Below are positions 1 through 10,641 of a stretch of DNA of 64,000 nucleotides, in pieces; the stretch's first letter is position 1; every line of letters begins with the position of its first letter. A program made the position numbers and the translations under genes. Source of the DNA: Cerioporus squamosus (taxonomy: Eukaryota > Basidiomycota > Agaricomycetes > Polyporales > Polyporaceae); assembly GCA_022592435.1 (NCBI GenBank), contig JABYQS010000085.1, positions 62,001-126,000 on the forward strand. The letters are read 5' to 3'. The notes beneath the pieces are model-generated. The model was given only the letters and a program-made list of their open reading frames with translations. It searched no databases and was not told the DNA's origin.

Positions 1-1614
1 GCGGACATTGGTAGGATATCGTACCCCTGACTATCGGAGCGAGGCCGCTGCTTACCGTATCCTGCTAGATCGCGACGGGACGCTGGATATGTTCTTTGCT
101 AGCTGCTCCTCGGTCTCTCCTGCGACCGGCGTCGGGTCGACGTGCTCCATCAACATTGCGTACAACAAACAACTGCCATTATGCACAGCCTCCACACAAC
201 AAAGCGTAGTCAATGGCAAGCGGATCTGCCGGCCGCCAGACGACCTATGTACCGCTGATCCAGACTTCAAGTTTGACCTTGGTCAGCGCGCCGACAACGA
301 GGTGTGTCTCATTGCGAGTACACCTCCATTCATCGCTCATGGTGCTCTTATCACAGGCGTTCGTTCACATCCCTCTATCAGATATCTTCCCACCCACCTC
401 CGACTCTCCGACAGCTCCAGGTCTTCTGGTCTTGGACACAACACAGAGTCCCTCCGTACCTGTTCCCATCAAGCTCGGCGACGTCAACCAGGACGGTTTT
501 CCTGACTTTCTTGCCGTCGTGGTGACTGGGAGCGGAAAGCGCAGACAACGCACACCGCAGCTCGTCCTGTCCGTTCCATGCGCCAAGAACATAGCTGGAT
601 GCAACGCAGATGGCAGTGGAAGGCGAGGATGGCAGATTGTCAAGAAGGATGCGGACCCGCTGCGCGCTATCCAGGACGCTCGGTCTGTGGCGTTTTTGGA
701 CATGGATGAAGACGTACGATACTTCTCATTCAGAACTCGGCCGATGTACTAATCCGGAACCGCAGGGGACCCTGGATATCATGGTGCAGCGAACTGGCGA
801 CCAGGGACAAGGAAATATCCTCTTCATCCAGAACAACTTCTACTACGACGCATTTTTCCTGAAGGCGATCGGTCAGATTTATCCTTCTCTCGCGCGCCCG
901 CGTTTGCGTTGACATAGCCTTTGCAGTCCTGAACGGAGCGTGCAATGGCGGAACATGTCCTGCGGTTGATGGAGGCAAGAAATATCATGTATGTGGTTCC
1001 GCATGCGAGGTAATTTGCGCGCACGACTCATGGTCATCCTAGCCATATGGCGTCAGCTATTCTGGAGCCACCTATAAGTACACCGTTCTAGACACCTCTG
1101 GGCGAAGGTCAGCCGCACAAGGTCAGCCCAATGCACTTCTTGTTGCCAGCCGCGTGTGCTGACACATCTAATATGCAGTTGGACAGATGCCTCAGGCCGC
1201 GTACCAGTCGCTCCTTACGCCCTACGTGTACTTCGGTCTCGGCCGCACGAACAACTACATCGAGAATCTCTTCGTCGGCTCGACCAAGCACACCGACCAA
1301 CACTACATCAACATGGAGGGCGTCATCCCGAACTCTAAAGTCGTCATCATCCCCCAGTAGAGGGCGATTCGTGGAGGAAGGAGCTTTACCTGCGGCCTGG
1401 AGAGTGGATACCCTGGGTGACCGTCACTGTTATTGCGGCGCTCATCATCCTCGCCATCATTGTACTTGTTCTTCATTTGAACGAAAAGGTACGTCCAATT
1501 ATCTTGCTAACACGTCGAGGCTGGCGGTAGCTGACCGGCTTTCCTACCCCACAGAGGGAAGACGAGCTCGAGCGGAGACGAGCATCCCACCACATCAATT
1601 TCGACGCGTTATAG
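1..1614 (+). CDS. ITFG1/TIP-like FG-GAP repeat membrane protein, 3' part
   Basis: The 5' end lies outside the window. Exons joined across short introns give a beta-propeller repeat with a calcium-binding-type loop (DVNQDGFPD), then a conserved block (YFGLGRTNNYIENLFVG), one C-terminal membrane helix (about 1405-1490) and a short charged tail ending HHINFDAL. This order (extracellular FG-GAP region, single helix, cytosolic tail) is that of the T-cell immunomodulatory protein ITFG1 family, type I membrane proteins of the secretory pathway. The frame breaks at a C5 run (1351-1355). As written, a TAG follows at 1357-1359, and the membrane helix is read only if one extra C is supplied. Because the downstream part is well conserved, I read this as one gene with either a sequencing error or a recent frameshift. 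Family assignment is fairly sure; molecular function in fungi is not known to me. Confidence 0.78.
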
Positions 1615-1755
1615 TCACAGTACAGACATTGGTTTCCGGATTGTACATTGGTATCGGTCCTTCCTATCATCGAGCACGCTATGTATACATCAACTTATCC
1701 TATGAGCATCGCAATACTGCACAAATCACAACACAAGATGGCGTGACTGACTAGT

Positions 1756-2928
1756 TCAGGAGCACCCACGCAGCGCCCGTCTTCTCCACCCTGCCTCGCC
1801 AACAAGCTTGTTCAGGTGCAACTCGACGCTGTGCGCCGCGGGACCCCAGAGGTCCTTGGGATATCTCGCGTAGATAGTGGCTACGATGGCCTCGGTCGTC
1901 CATCCGTCCTCGCTGAAACCCTGGATGTCCGCTGGGACAGGCTTGCGGAGCACTGCGACGATCTGCTCCTCGCGCTCGACGCGATGCTTGAGGTACGTGG
2001 TGACCTTACCGAGACCGTCCTTGACGACGGGCCCGTGTCCGGGGTACACGATCTCGTACGTCTGCTCTCCGTTCGGTCCCTTCCCGTAGTCGATCATCTT
2101 CTGGAGACTGGCCATGTACGGCCCGAGGTCCTCGAAAACGGCAGTCCCATGCCCGAGGACTGTGTCAGCAGTGAAGAGGGCACGGTCGAGCGGGTAGTGA
2201 ATGCAGAGTGAGTCGGCGGTGTGCCCTGGAGTGTGGATGACCCGGAGGATGGAAGACTCGGGAGGGGCGGAGGAGGTCACGGAGAGGGTGTCTGCATCGG
2301 CTAAGTTGTGAACCGGTGAGCCGGTAGGACTGGGCGTGAACAACCCCGGTGTAAGGGAGTCGAGGACGGCCGTAAGGCGGGGGTCGGGAGTGGGCAATGG
2401 TATCTTGTGGATGCGGGGAGGTCGGTAGGCAGTGCTTGGAGAGGGCTGTTGGTTGTCCCAGAGCTTACGCAGCAATGCAAGGACGGAGGGTAGCCCGTGA
2501 GTGTGGTCGTGATGCTTGTGTGTGAGGATGACATCCGATATGTACGGTTCACCAGGAGTATACTCCCTGGTGTCCTCTGACAGCGCCTGCTGAAGGTATG
2601 GGATGTATTCGTCCCTGCCTTCGCCGGTGTCAATGAGGATGTATGGATTGCGCTCGCCAACGAGGTAGGTGTTTGTTCCTAAGTCATATAGGTATCAGGT
2701 CAAGCATCAGGTTGCGGATGCTCGTACCTTGCAGAGTGAACTTTCCTGGGTTCTAAAAGATGGTTAGACCGCTGGAGTCGATCTGTTGCAGAGATTGCGC
2801 ACCTGCCCGAGGATACGAGTGACCGTCTTACTGAGCTTAAATCAAGGCACTCAGCATGAGGACTCCCGCGATTCAACGAGCTATCAAGTCACCTTGCTGA
2901 TGGATGGTAACGTGTCTAATACCTCCAT
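1756..2928 (-). CDS. LACTB2: LACTB2-like metallo-beta-lactamase-fold hydrolase
   Basis: Four exons: 2893-2928 (12 residues, starting MEVLDTLPSISK), 2803-2835, about 2729-2753, then a long last exon from about 2678 to the stop at 1756. The joined protein reads NPGKFTLQGTNTYLVG, then an Asp-containing strand (ILIDTGEG) and the zinc-binding motif THKHHDH, followed by further metal-site histidines in HTPGHTADS and YPGHGP. These are hallmarks of the metallo-beta-lactamase fold as in LACTB2, in animals a mitochondrial single-strand RNA endonuclease. A C-terminal winged-helix-like segment (about the last 70 residues) also fits that family. The start was chosen because it gives a clean conserved N-terminus and a 12-codon first exon. 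Three of the four exons are very small, easily lost by automatic gene calling. It is divergent from CWC22, 196 bases apart. Confidence 0.85.
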
Positions 2929-3124
2929 TGTAGCACTGATCCTACTCAGTTAGAGGGTCAATTCTTGAGCCCTGGTCGTGGTGGTCGACTGCTAGGAGGA
3001 CTAACCCCGGGCTAGTTACTACGTAAGTACAGAGTACTTGACCCTGATTAATTATTACGTAATCACAGCGCCATGTTTGCGGGACGGCTGGTCTGCGCAG
3101 CGCGCATCTCTCACTTCGACCACG
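2929..3124. promoter_or_regulatory. Bidirectional promoter between LACTB2-like gene and CWC22
   Basis: This 196-base gap separates two divergent start codons, so both promoters must lie here or overlap the first exons. It holds TACGTA at 3020-3025 and a perfect palindrome TTACGTAA at 3055-3062, the type of site bound by bZIP factors. No TATA box was seen. Factor binding is inference. Confidence 0.45.
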
Positions 3125-5910
3125 ATGGCTACCGCGACTGCCATATTGCCTACTTCTCCTTCAGATGGACTGCAGAAGAGAAAGAGGTATGTTCTCGTGC
3201 TCAACCCCGTGTCAAGGATCCACTGATGATGGTACAAAGGTCGCGGTCTCCGGAGCACTCGGAGCAGCCACCGTCAAGTCGACGCAGGTCACTTTCTCCC
3301 CCTTCTCGTCGTTTGGAAGCACCAAGAGTAGCCGACGTGGACCCTGCGCGCCGAGCGGAACGCGAGAGGCAGCTTGCTGTGCGGATGGCGGAGAAGGAAC
3401 TGGAGAAGTTGGAGAAGGAGAAGGACGGCAAAAAGGAGCCCGAGTTCGACGCTGCAGCGGAGTTCGCTAAGCTCACAAGCACGCGTTCTGGAGGTGTGTA
3501 CATGCCCCCGGCTCGGCTTCGTGCGATGCAGGAGGCGGCGTCCAAGGACAAGGCCAGCGCGGAGTACCAGCGGATAACTTGGGACGCGCTCCGCAAGTCA
3601 ATCACCGGTATCGTCAATCGAGTCAACGTCGCGAACATCAAGCACGTCGTCCCCGAGCTCTTCCAAGAGAACCTCATTCGTGGTCGAGGGCTCTTCGCGA
3701 GGAGTGTCATGAAGGCTCAGGCGGCCAGTTTACCCTTCACCCCGGTCTTTGCGGCTCTCGTTGCGATTATCAACACGAAGTTGCCCATGGTCGGAGAGCT
3801 GGTCTTGACCCGGTTGATCAGCCAGTTCCGTCGTGCGTACAAGCGCAATGACAAGGTGCGTCCCGCACCACTCCGGAATTGCTACATATGCCTGACACGT
3901 CTGCAGATTGTCTGCCACTCTACCACGACGTTCATCGCCCATCTCGTCAATCAGGGAGTCGCTCACGAGATCATCGCCCTTGAAATTCTGGCCTTGCTCT
4001 TGGAACGTCCCGCTGACGACTCCATCGAGATTGCGGTGGGATTCATGCGGGAGGTCGGCGCCTTCCTGCAGGAGAACTCGCCCAAGGGAAACGCATTCGT
4101 GTACGAGCGCTTCCGTGCTGTTCTCAATGAAGGCGCAATCAGTCATCGTGTGCAGTACATGATTGAGGTCCTCATGCAGGTGCGGAAGGACAAATACAAG
4201 GACAACCCGATCATCCCGGAGGGCCTGGACCTCGTGGAGGAGGACGAGCAGATCACGCATCAGATACAACTAGACGAGGAGTTGCAGGTGCAGGAGGGAC
4301 TGAGTGAGTCTAACTACATCGTCTCTTCCTGCTTGTGGCTCATGACGCACGTAGACATTTTCAAGTTCGATCCGGAATACCTCGCTCATGAGCAGAAGTA
4401 TAAGGAGATGAAGAGCGAAATCCTTGGTGAAACATCAGATGAGGAATCGGGTTCTGAAGAGTCGTCGGATGAAGAGGAGGATGAGGAAGGTACGTAACTA
4501 TGCTCAGAACTCTGTGCCGTGTGCTGACATACAATCAGCCGTGGAAGAAAAGCAGGGCATTGAGGACAAGACGCAGACAAACTTGATCAACCTGCGCCGA
4601 GTCATCTATCTGACAATCATGAACGCACTAAACTACGAGGAAGCTGTGCACAAGCTCCTGAAAGTGCAGATCAAGGAAGGTCAAGAGGTACGTGCATTGT
4701 CCTCGTTGTTCTGCAACACATCTGACCTATTCGTGCAGATCGAGCTTTGCAAGATGATCATTGAGTGTTGCTCCCAAGAGCGATCGTACTCCACCTTCTA
4801 CGGCTTGATCGGTGAACGGTTCTGCAGGCTGAACCGGGTGTGGTTCGACTGCTTCGAACAGGCGTTCCGGGAGTACTACGAGACCATCCATCGGTACGAG
4901 ACCAACCGCCTGCGGAATATCGCCCGCTTTTTCGGTCACCTTCTCGCCACCGACGCTATCTCCTGGAACGTGTTCGACTGCATCAAGCTCACGGAGGACG
5001 ACACGACGTCCAGTTCCCGTATCTTCATCAAGATCCTGTTCACCGAGATTACGGAGAGCATGGGTCTGAAGACTGTCGTGGAGCGGTTCAAGGATCCCGA
5101 GGTCAGAATGTCGTGCCGCGGAATGTTCCCCATGGACAACCCCAAGGACACCCGCTTCTCCATCAACTACTTCACTTCCATCGGCCTCGGTGCAATCACC
5201 GAGGATATGCGTGAGCACTTGAAGGTACGTTTCCCCTTCATTTTACCGTTCATCAGCCTCGGTACTCAACAGTGTTACTCTACTCGTAGAACGCCCCGCG
5301 CCTCATCATGGAGCAGCGCCGTGCCATGCTCGAAGCCGAGTCCTCGTCGTCGGACTCTGACAGCTCAGACGACGACTCGTCAGACTCATCCTCGGATAGC
5401 GACTCGGACGACTCAGACTCCAGCTCGGATGACTCCGACGACTCGCGCAGGTCCAGAAGGCGGCGCGCCGACTCGCGCACGCCTCCCCGTCGAGACAGGG
5501 ACAGGCGCGGCTCTCCCTCACCGCCGCCGCGGTATCGCAGGGACGACCGGGACCGCTCGCGTGACCGCCACGACTCGCCTCCGCGTCGGCGCGACCGCGA
5601 CTCTCCGCCCCGCCGGCGGGACTACACGCCCGACCGCCGTGGGGCCCAGGACCGCAGCCGCGAGCGTGACCGAGACTACGACAGGGATAGGAAGCGCGCT
5701 CGCTCGCCGCCGCCTTCGGTGTCCCCGCCCCCTCGCTCCCGCAACGGCGGCGGCCGTCGTTCCCGCTCGAGGTCGTACTCTCCCCCTCGTCGGAACGGGG
5801 GCAAGGAGGTTGACAGACGACGGGATGACTCGAGGGACAGGGACTACGATAGGGAGAGGGACCGCAGGCGGAGGTCGGTGTCGCGGGAGAGGTATGGTGG
5901 CCGGAGGTGA
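3125..5910 (+). CDS. CWC22: Pre-mRNA-splicing factor CWC22
   Basis: The start at 3125 opens MATATAILPTSPSDGLQKRKR; intron 1 is 3187-3239. Further introns lie near 3856-3906, at 4304-4354 (giving ...GLNIFKFDPEYL), near 4492-4537, 4688-4738 and 5226-5289. The protein has an arginine/serine-rich start, a MIF4G domain (IKHVVPELFQENLIRGRGLF...), an acidic linker, an MA3 domain (LRRVIYLTIMNALNYEEAVHKL), a conserved C-terminal block (GMFPMDNPKDTRFSINYFTS) and a long Ser/Asp then RS/RD-rich tail of about 200 residues. CWC22 is a spliceosome component that loads eIF4A3 of the exon junction complex. The long RS tail resembles animal CWC22 and is absent in budding yeast as I recall. The tail is encoded in one uninterrupted exon. 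Family identity is firm. Confidence 0.95.
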
Positions 5911-6380
5911 TCGCTGTATGCTGTCGCGGCAGGCCGAATGGAAGGCCCTGCCTATCGTTTGATTACGAATGTGCTCTCATGTGTTACTACTTATTGTATG
6001 CTGCAAGGATCACTTCCCCTCGGGGCATGCACTTGTATGGCTCACTAGCATATACCCTTTTCGCATGTCTGCGGACCGCGGTCGCAGGCAAGAACGGTCG
6101 CGATTCAGAGAACTGTTCCCGTGCTCCTCTATTTATCCAGAACCTGATATGTACAGTAACAACGGAACCAACAACAAGGAGCATACACCAACCGCACGCC
6201 GGGCAGCTAGAACAAGAGCGGAAAGAAGATAATTACAACAAAGGCACATATGTAGACGTATGCACAGAGGGGTTGGCGAGGAAGTCGCAAGCGTCCCGAC
6301 TCCCGGGACGCTCGTGAATGTACCCCTCCAGCGACCTCTTCCCATAGCTCAACCATCGATAAGAAGAGACCGGAGACCGT
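5911..6380. other. Convergent 3' intergenic region
   Basis: The 470 bases lie between the stop codons of CWC22 (plus strand) and the Rab11 gene (minus strand) and should hold both 3' untranslated regions. Short open frames here overlap each other and look like no known protein. Confidence 0.5.
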
Positions 6381-7482
6381 TTAGCAGCACTTCCCGCCCG
6401 AGTTGGAGGGCGCGTCGACGCTGTGGCTGACGGTGATGGTGTCGCCGGTGGTGGGCTTGATGGGGTCCTCTGACTGCTCGAGCGATTTGCTCGATACGAT
6501 GCGGTAGATGTCTGGGCCACGTGTGTGAACTCGTGGTCTCCATGTGAGGATCGAAGAACGAAGAAAACGCACCAGTCAGGATTGTCTGGAAGGCCGACTC
6601 GACGTTGGATGCGTCCAGCGCAGACGTCTCGATGAAAGATAGGCCGTTCTCAGCTACACGTACAGGCAGACGGCCGTCAGAGATCATGGCCATGCTGACA
6701 TCGGGGAAGAAACGCACCTGCGAATGCCTTCGCCTCCTCCGTTGGGACTGCCCGGAGATGCTTCAAATCGCTCTTGTTTCCAACGAGCATGATGACGATG
6801 TTCGAGTCCGCGTGGTCACGGAGCTCCTTCAGCCACCGCGTCACGTTCACGTACGTTGCGTGCTTGGAGATATCGTAGACCAGGAGTGCGCCCACTGCGC
6901 CGCGGTAGTACCTACACCGAGGAGCCCAGTATGAGGTTGAGCATACGCAACTGAAGGAAGAGAAGCAAGGACTACACTTACGCCGCGGTGATGGCGCGAT
7001 AACGTTCCTGACCAGCTGTAGATCGCGAGGTCAGCAGGGGACGGGGAAGGGGAGGGGAGAGTGGAGGAGGAACGCAAGTGCTGGCGAAGGACTTACCAGT
7101 ATCCCAGATCTGTGCCTTCAACGTCTTGCCGTCAACGTTGATAGACCTGGTGGCGAACTCGACGCCGATGGTCGACTTCGTCTCCAGGTTGAACTCGTTG
7201 CGAGTGAATCGCGAGAGCACTGCGGGGTAGCTTGCGTCAGACACTCCATTCTATCTACCCTACTGCGGCGAACACGCACGATTACTAGACAAAGGACAGG
7301 CGAGTGAGCATGACGCATGGCAAATGAGAAAGCGGAGGCCACGTACGACTTCCCGACACCCGAATCTCCAATGAGCACGACCTATCCGAGCGAGCAGAGA
7401 CCAATCAATATCCCAGTCTTCCTTTCGTGGGCTGCGGCGCACGCACCTTGAACAAGTAGTCGAAGTTGCTTCCCTCAGCCAT
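6381..7482 (-). CDS. RAB11: Rab11/Ypt31-type small GTPase
   Basis: Eight exons are needed. The protein begins [12 protein letters not shown], carries the G1 loop GDSGVGKS, the Rab11-type [21 protein letters not shown]3 WDTAGQE, G4 NKSD, G5 ETSAL, and ends GGKCC, the double-cysteine geranylgeranylation site. Rab11/Ypt31 proteins direct traffic through recycling endosomes and the late Golgi. The start at 7482 gives the family's usual N-terminus. The striking feature is a 5-nt exon (7280-7284): without it the conserved SNLLSRF cannot be read, because exon 2 ends in TC and the next exon resumes with TG. Introns are otherwise 50-90 nt. It is convergent with CWC22. Length (about 210 residues) is normal. 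The other candidates, Rab2 or Rab8, lack this switch region and tail. Confidence 0.95.
7280..7284 (-). other. Predicted 5-nt microexon of the Rab11 gene
   Basis: On the minus strand the five bases TAATC are preceded by an acceptor (GTCTAG) and followed by a donor (GTGCGT). Splicing TC + TAATC + TG gives Ser-Asn-Leu, exactly the residues expected after the GKS of the nucleotide-binding loop. Confidence 0.75.
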
Positions 7483-8136
7483 GTCGAATGGTCAAAAAGC
7501 GTCGTAAAAGAGGTGTGAGAGGTCGTCAGGAACGGGCGGAGGGACGGCGGGTGTGGTTGGGATGCAAGGCCGCGAGGTGTGCGGGACGAGCCTCGTAGCT
7601 GGCGGAGTTCCAAATCACAGCCGCGCGCATTCAAGCGGTCTCCCAACTTCTTCCAATAAATGATGACTGCAGCAACTAGTACTGCAGCTCAAGCTTGGCC
7701 ACCGTTCTCGACAGTGTCCTCGTTGCACCGTATCTATCCTGGCTGATTGCTTGCAACCTGTATACAGCTCGCTCAAAGAGGGGGACTCACCGGGAGATGT
7801 TGGCGGCCTGACACTCGTCTGGACTCTGGTTCTGGCGGTGTGATCATCCCTGGAGGCTTGATGCATGACTTCGAATCTATCAAGCGTTGATTGTTACAGA
7901 CATCCCGCGATGAGCTCAGCTATGTAAGTAACTTCATGGGAAAGCACAAGCAATCCTCGAGGCCCAAGTGCAGAAGAAGACGGATAGAAATCCGGATGCA
8001 TATGTCCTGCAAGGTCCTGCATGGACGGAGCCTCGGGCCGTCGGGACTCTCACTGGAGGTCACGAAGCTCTGCGAGATGCTTTATAGAGCGAGCGTACGG
8101 CTGAAGTAGTCCAACATAGCCTTGCGTCTCCCAGCG
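7483..8136. other. Intergenic region upstream of Rab11 and mutarotase genes
   Basis: The 654 bases between two divergent start codons hold no reading frame that I recognise. They should contain both promoters. No clear TATA box was seen. Confidence 0.45.
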
Positions 8137-8622
8137 ATGTCTGTTCCGCACACAAAACGTGTTTGCCAGATCATAAAGGTCCGTACCTGCCACCGGTCTG
8201 CTGTCGCGGACGATGCACTGATCTCGTTCGCACGATCATACAGCTCAAGCCCGAAGCCGAGGCGGAGTACAGGCAGATCCACGCCGCCGTCTGGCCTGGG
8301 GTCCTTGCAGCACTTGAGCGGCACCACATCGTGGATTACTCCATCCACTACTACCCGGCCCTCCAACTGCTCATCGCGAACTTCAAGTACACGGGATCGG
8401 ACTATGATGCGGACATGCGCGGGATCGCGGAGGACCCGGAGACGCAGCGCTGGTGGAAAGTGACCGATGGCATGCAGGAGAGCCTCGTCGAGGGTGCGAC
8501 GGGCAGTGGGGGCACGGTGCCTTGGTGGCAGGTATGTACTCGATCTCCTGGTCGTGACCGCCGAAGTTGACGTAGGTTTACAGGAACTTGAGGAGGTCTT
8601 CCGCTTCGAAGGCAAAGCGTGA
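8137..8622 (+). CDS. L-rhamnose mutarotase family protein
   Basis: Three exons: 8137-8178 (MSVPHTKRVCQIIK), from 8244 to about 8531, and a last one ending at the TGA 8620-8622. The joined protein contains the family core EYRQIHAAVWPGVLAALE, YSIHYYP, the DYDADMRGIAEDPETQRWW helix, WKVTDGMQESL and a terminal ELEEVFRFEGKA. This is the rhamnose mutarotase fold (old name DUF718), which interconverts the alpha and beta anomers of L-rhamnose, a plant pectin sugar. Histidine and tryptophan residues expected in the sugar pocket are present. Size (about 115 residues) is normal. A decayed copy lies 3.9 kb downstream. Intron 1 has a weak donor (GTCCGT). Confidence 0.85.
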
Positions 8623-8866
8623 TGATACGACGCGACATTGGTGCCCGGAAGTGTAACTATATCGTCAACGTCGGTCACGTTTGAGCTCAACTATGAGCCA
8701 ACGACAGAGCTTCGTTCGGGGTTTCCAACCAGAGGGCATGTCGGTGGGCCTTGACAGTCAGATCTGAATCTGCGTCTAGCCCAGACGTCCGCGATAATCA
8801 TAGTCTAGCGCTTGTTCCCTCTTCTCCTTCCACCATCTCGCCGGTGCATACACCTGCATACACATC

Positions 8867-9924
8867 ATGGACTCTGCCAGGGACGGGCCGCTCATGCAGA
8901 ACTCGCTCTGTGGCGACGCATTGCGACACTGCAACAATTGTGCCAAGCGCGAAACGTCCGGCGCGAAGCTGAGGAAATGCGGTGGCTGCTCGACTGCCTT
9001 CTATTGTAGCGTCGAATGCCAGAAGGCAGAGTGGCGTCGTCACAAGTAGGTGTTCCGGGGCTATTGACGCGCATATATCTGACCTCGAGCGATATTTAGA
9101 CCATCGTGCAGGGCTGGGACGGCAGAGGATGCGGCGACAGTGGCTCGCTACGCTACGAGTCCGTGGATGTGTTCGCGCGCGACCTCCAGGACTTCATGGA
9201 GGCGCATTCATGGGCTTTCCGGATGCTCATCAGCGTACAGCGCCAGCTTCAGCGCGACGCGAATCCGGACGTGCCGTCCTCCGAGTTGTCTAGGCTCCTC
9301 CGCTTCCGCCTTCGCTGCCAAGCCACCATTTCCGATACGCACAAGCATCGTAACCCCGCCACCCGCTTCTTGCTTGTCTCCCACACATTCGAAGACTTGG
9401 ACACTTACGCGAGCAACAGCGAGCTCGTGTGGGAACAGTCTGCCGCTATGCGCGACGAGGCTCACCGTGCATACACCCTCCAATATCCGCGGTACACCGG
9501 CCAGCTGTTCGCGGTCAAGTACAAAGTCCCCGGTACCCATGCTGGCGCGATGAACTACTTTCCCGTCGAGACCCCCCGAGCACCAGCCCCAGGCACCCCG
9601 GAGCAGAGGCGACCGATCCTCGAGGACATGGCGGAGTTCTGCACGCGGAGCATCAACCACGGCTTCCCCATGCGGATGCAGGTCTCGGGGCATGCCTTCA
9701 CGCTCCTGGCGTATCCCGGAACCTTTGTGCGCTCGGAACGGCGCTGGACATGGCAGGCCATCTTCGAGGACTGGAAGAGCTACACTCCGGGTCAGCATCG
9801 CCGTCTCGACCTTGCCGTCGCTGAGATGAAGACTCGTATGACGATTCCTCAGTTGATCCTCAGCTCTCTGCAGATCACGAGTGGTGTCTCCGTTCTCATA
9901 TCGGAGGATGCATTACACCCGTGA
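8867..9924 (+). CDS. MYND zinc-finger protein, with a 5-base duplication breaking the frame
   Basis: Exon 1 (8867 to about 9046) encodes a complete MYND finger: CNNC, KCGGC, FYCSVECQ, AEWRRHK. The finger's last Cys should follow the intron as K-P-S-C, from an acceptor TTTAG near 9099. That frame runs to ...VARY and then breaks at a tandem duplication (GCTAC)2 at 9147-9156. Removing one unit leads straight into the conserved YESVDVFARDLQDFMEAHSW. The rest, to the stop at 9924, is open and carries INHGFPMR and YPGTF...RRWTWQAIFEDW, blocks shared with the other MYND genes here. A different acceptor (CGACAG, ending about 9140) would bypass the duplication but lose the last zinc ligand. MYND fingers bind proline-rich partner peptides; the role here is unknown. 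Either a real allele with a lesion or a sequencing error. Confidence 0.75.
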
Positions 9925-10299
9925 GCAGCCATTGCATGCCGCACATCGGCGAGTTCGGGCACGCCACACAAACTGTTCTCACATGGGAGATGGTGGAGCC
10001 GTACTCGTCTACTACCACTTATATACCACAGAACGGACCAGGAAGCCCTGGAGAATGAGATACTATCAGTATAATTGTCGACGCATTCTTGCCAGATGAG
10101 TCCCTTGTGTATATGTTTGTACGAGTGACGTTCACAGTTCGCAGTCCTTACGACCCAAGGCTCAAGTGCTCCGGGCTTTGCTCTTGTACCATTGCGAGTT
10201 GTACCTCCGTCCCTCGTAATCCTCTCAGACATCGTCTCTCTGCTTATCACGCTTATCATGGACGAAACGACAGACTATGCCGAACATTGTCGGCAGGGG

Positions 10300-10445
10300 T
10301 GACGCTTTACGACTCTGCAACAAGTGCTTCAAGCATGAGGTGCAGTTGTTGAAACGTTGAAATGTGGTGACTGCTCCACTGCTTTCTGAGTACTGTACAT
10401 CTTCTCTACATGTAGCGTCGAAAGCCAGGAGGAACGAAACTCTAG
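10300..10445 (+). pseudogene. Decayed MYND finger fragment
   Basis: The DNA matches the finger of the 8867 gene. Decoded in pieces it gives a Cys-x2-Cys-like start (CNKC), KCGDCSTAF, then a stop, about 24 extra bases, and CSVESQE. In the last piece one zinc-ligand Cys has become Ser. No body domain follows before the next MYND copy begins. This is a relic of a MYND gene, not a functional gene. Confidence 0.65.
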
Positions 10446-10641
10446 TTGAGACACGATAAGATTATTAGGTGTTGATAATCTGGCGCAAGATGAGATTAGT
10501 TGAATTGCAAGTCCGATCGACTCGCCCAGTCAAAGTGCCTGCCGATGTCCCGTACATACCTCACTCTTTGCACGTCATGAATGGTCTTCATGATACACCT
10601 TCTCAAGATCTGTTCACGAGTTCTTGCAGTAGCCCCGTTAT

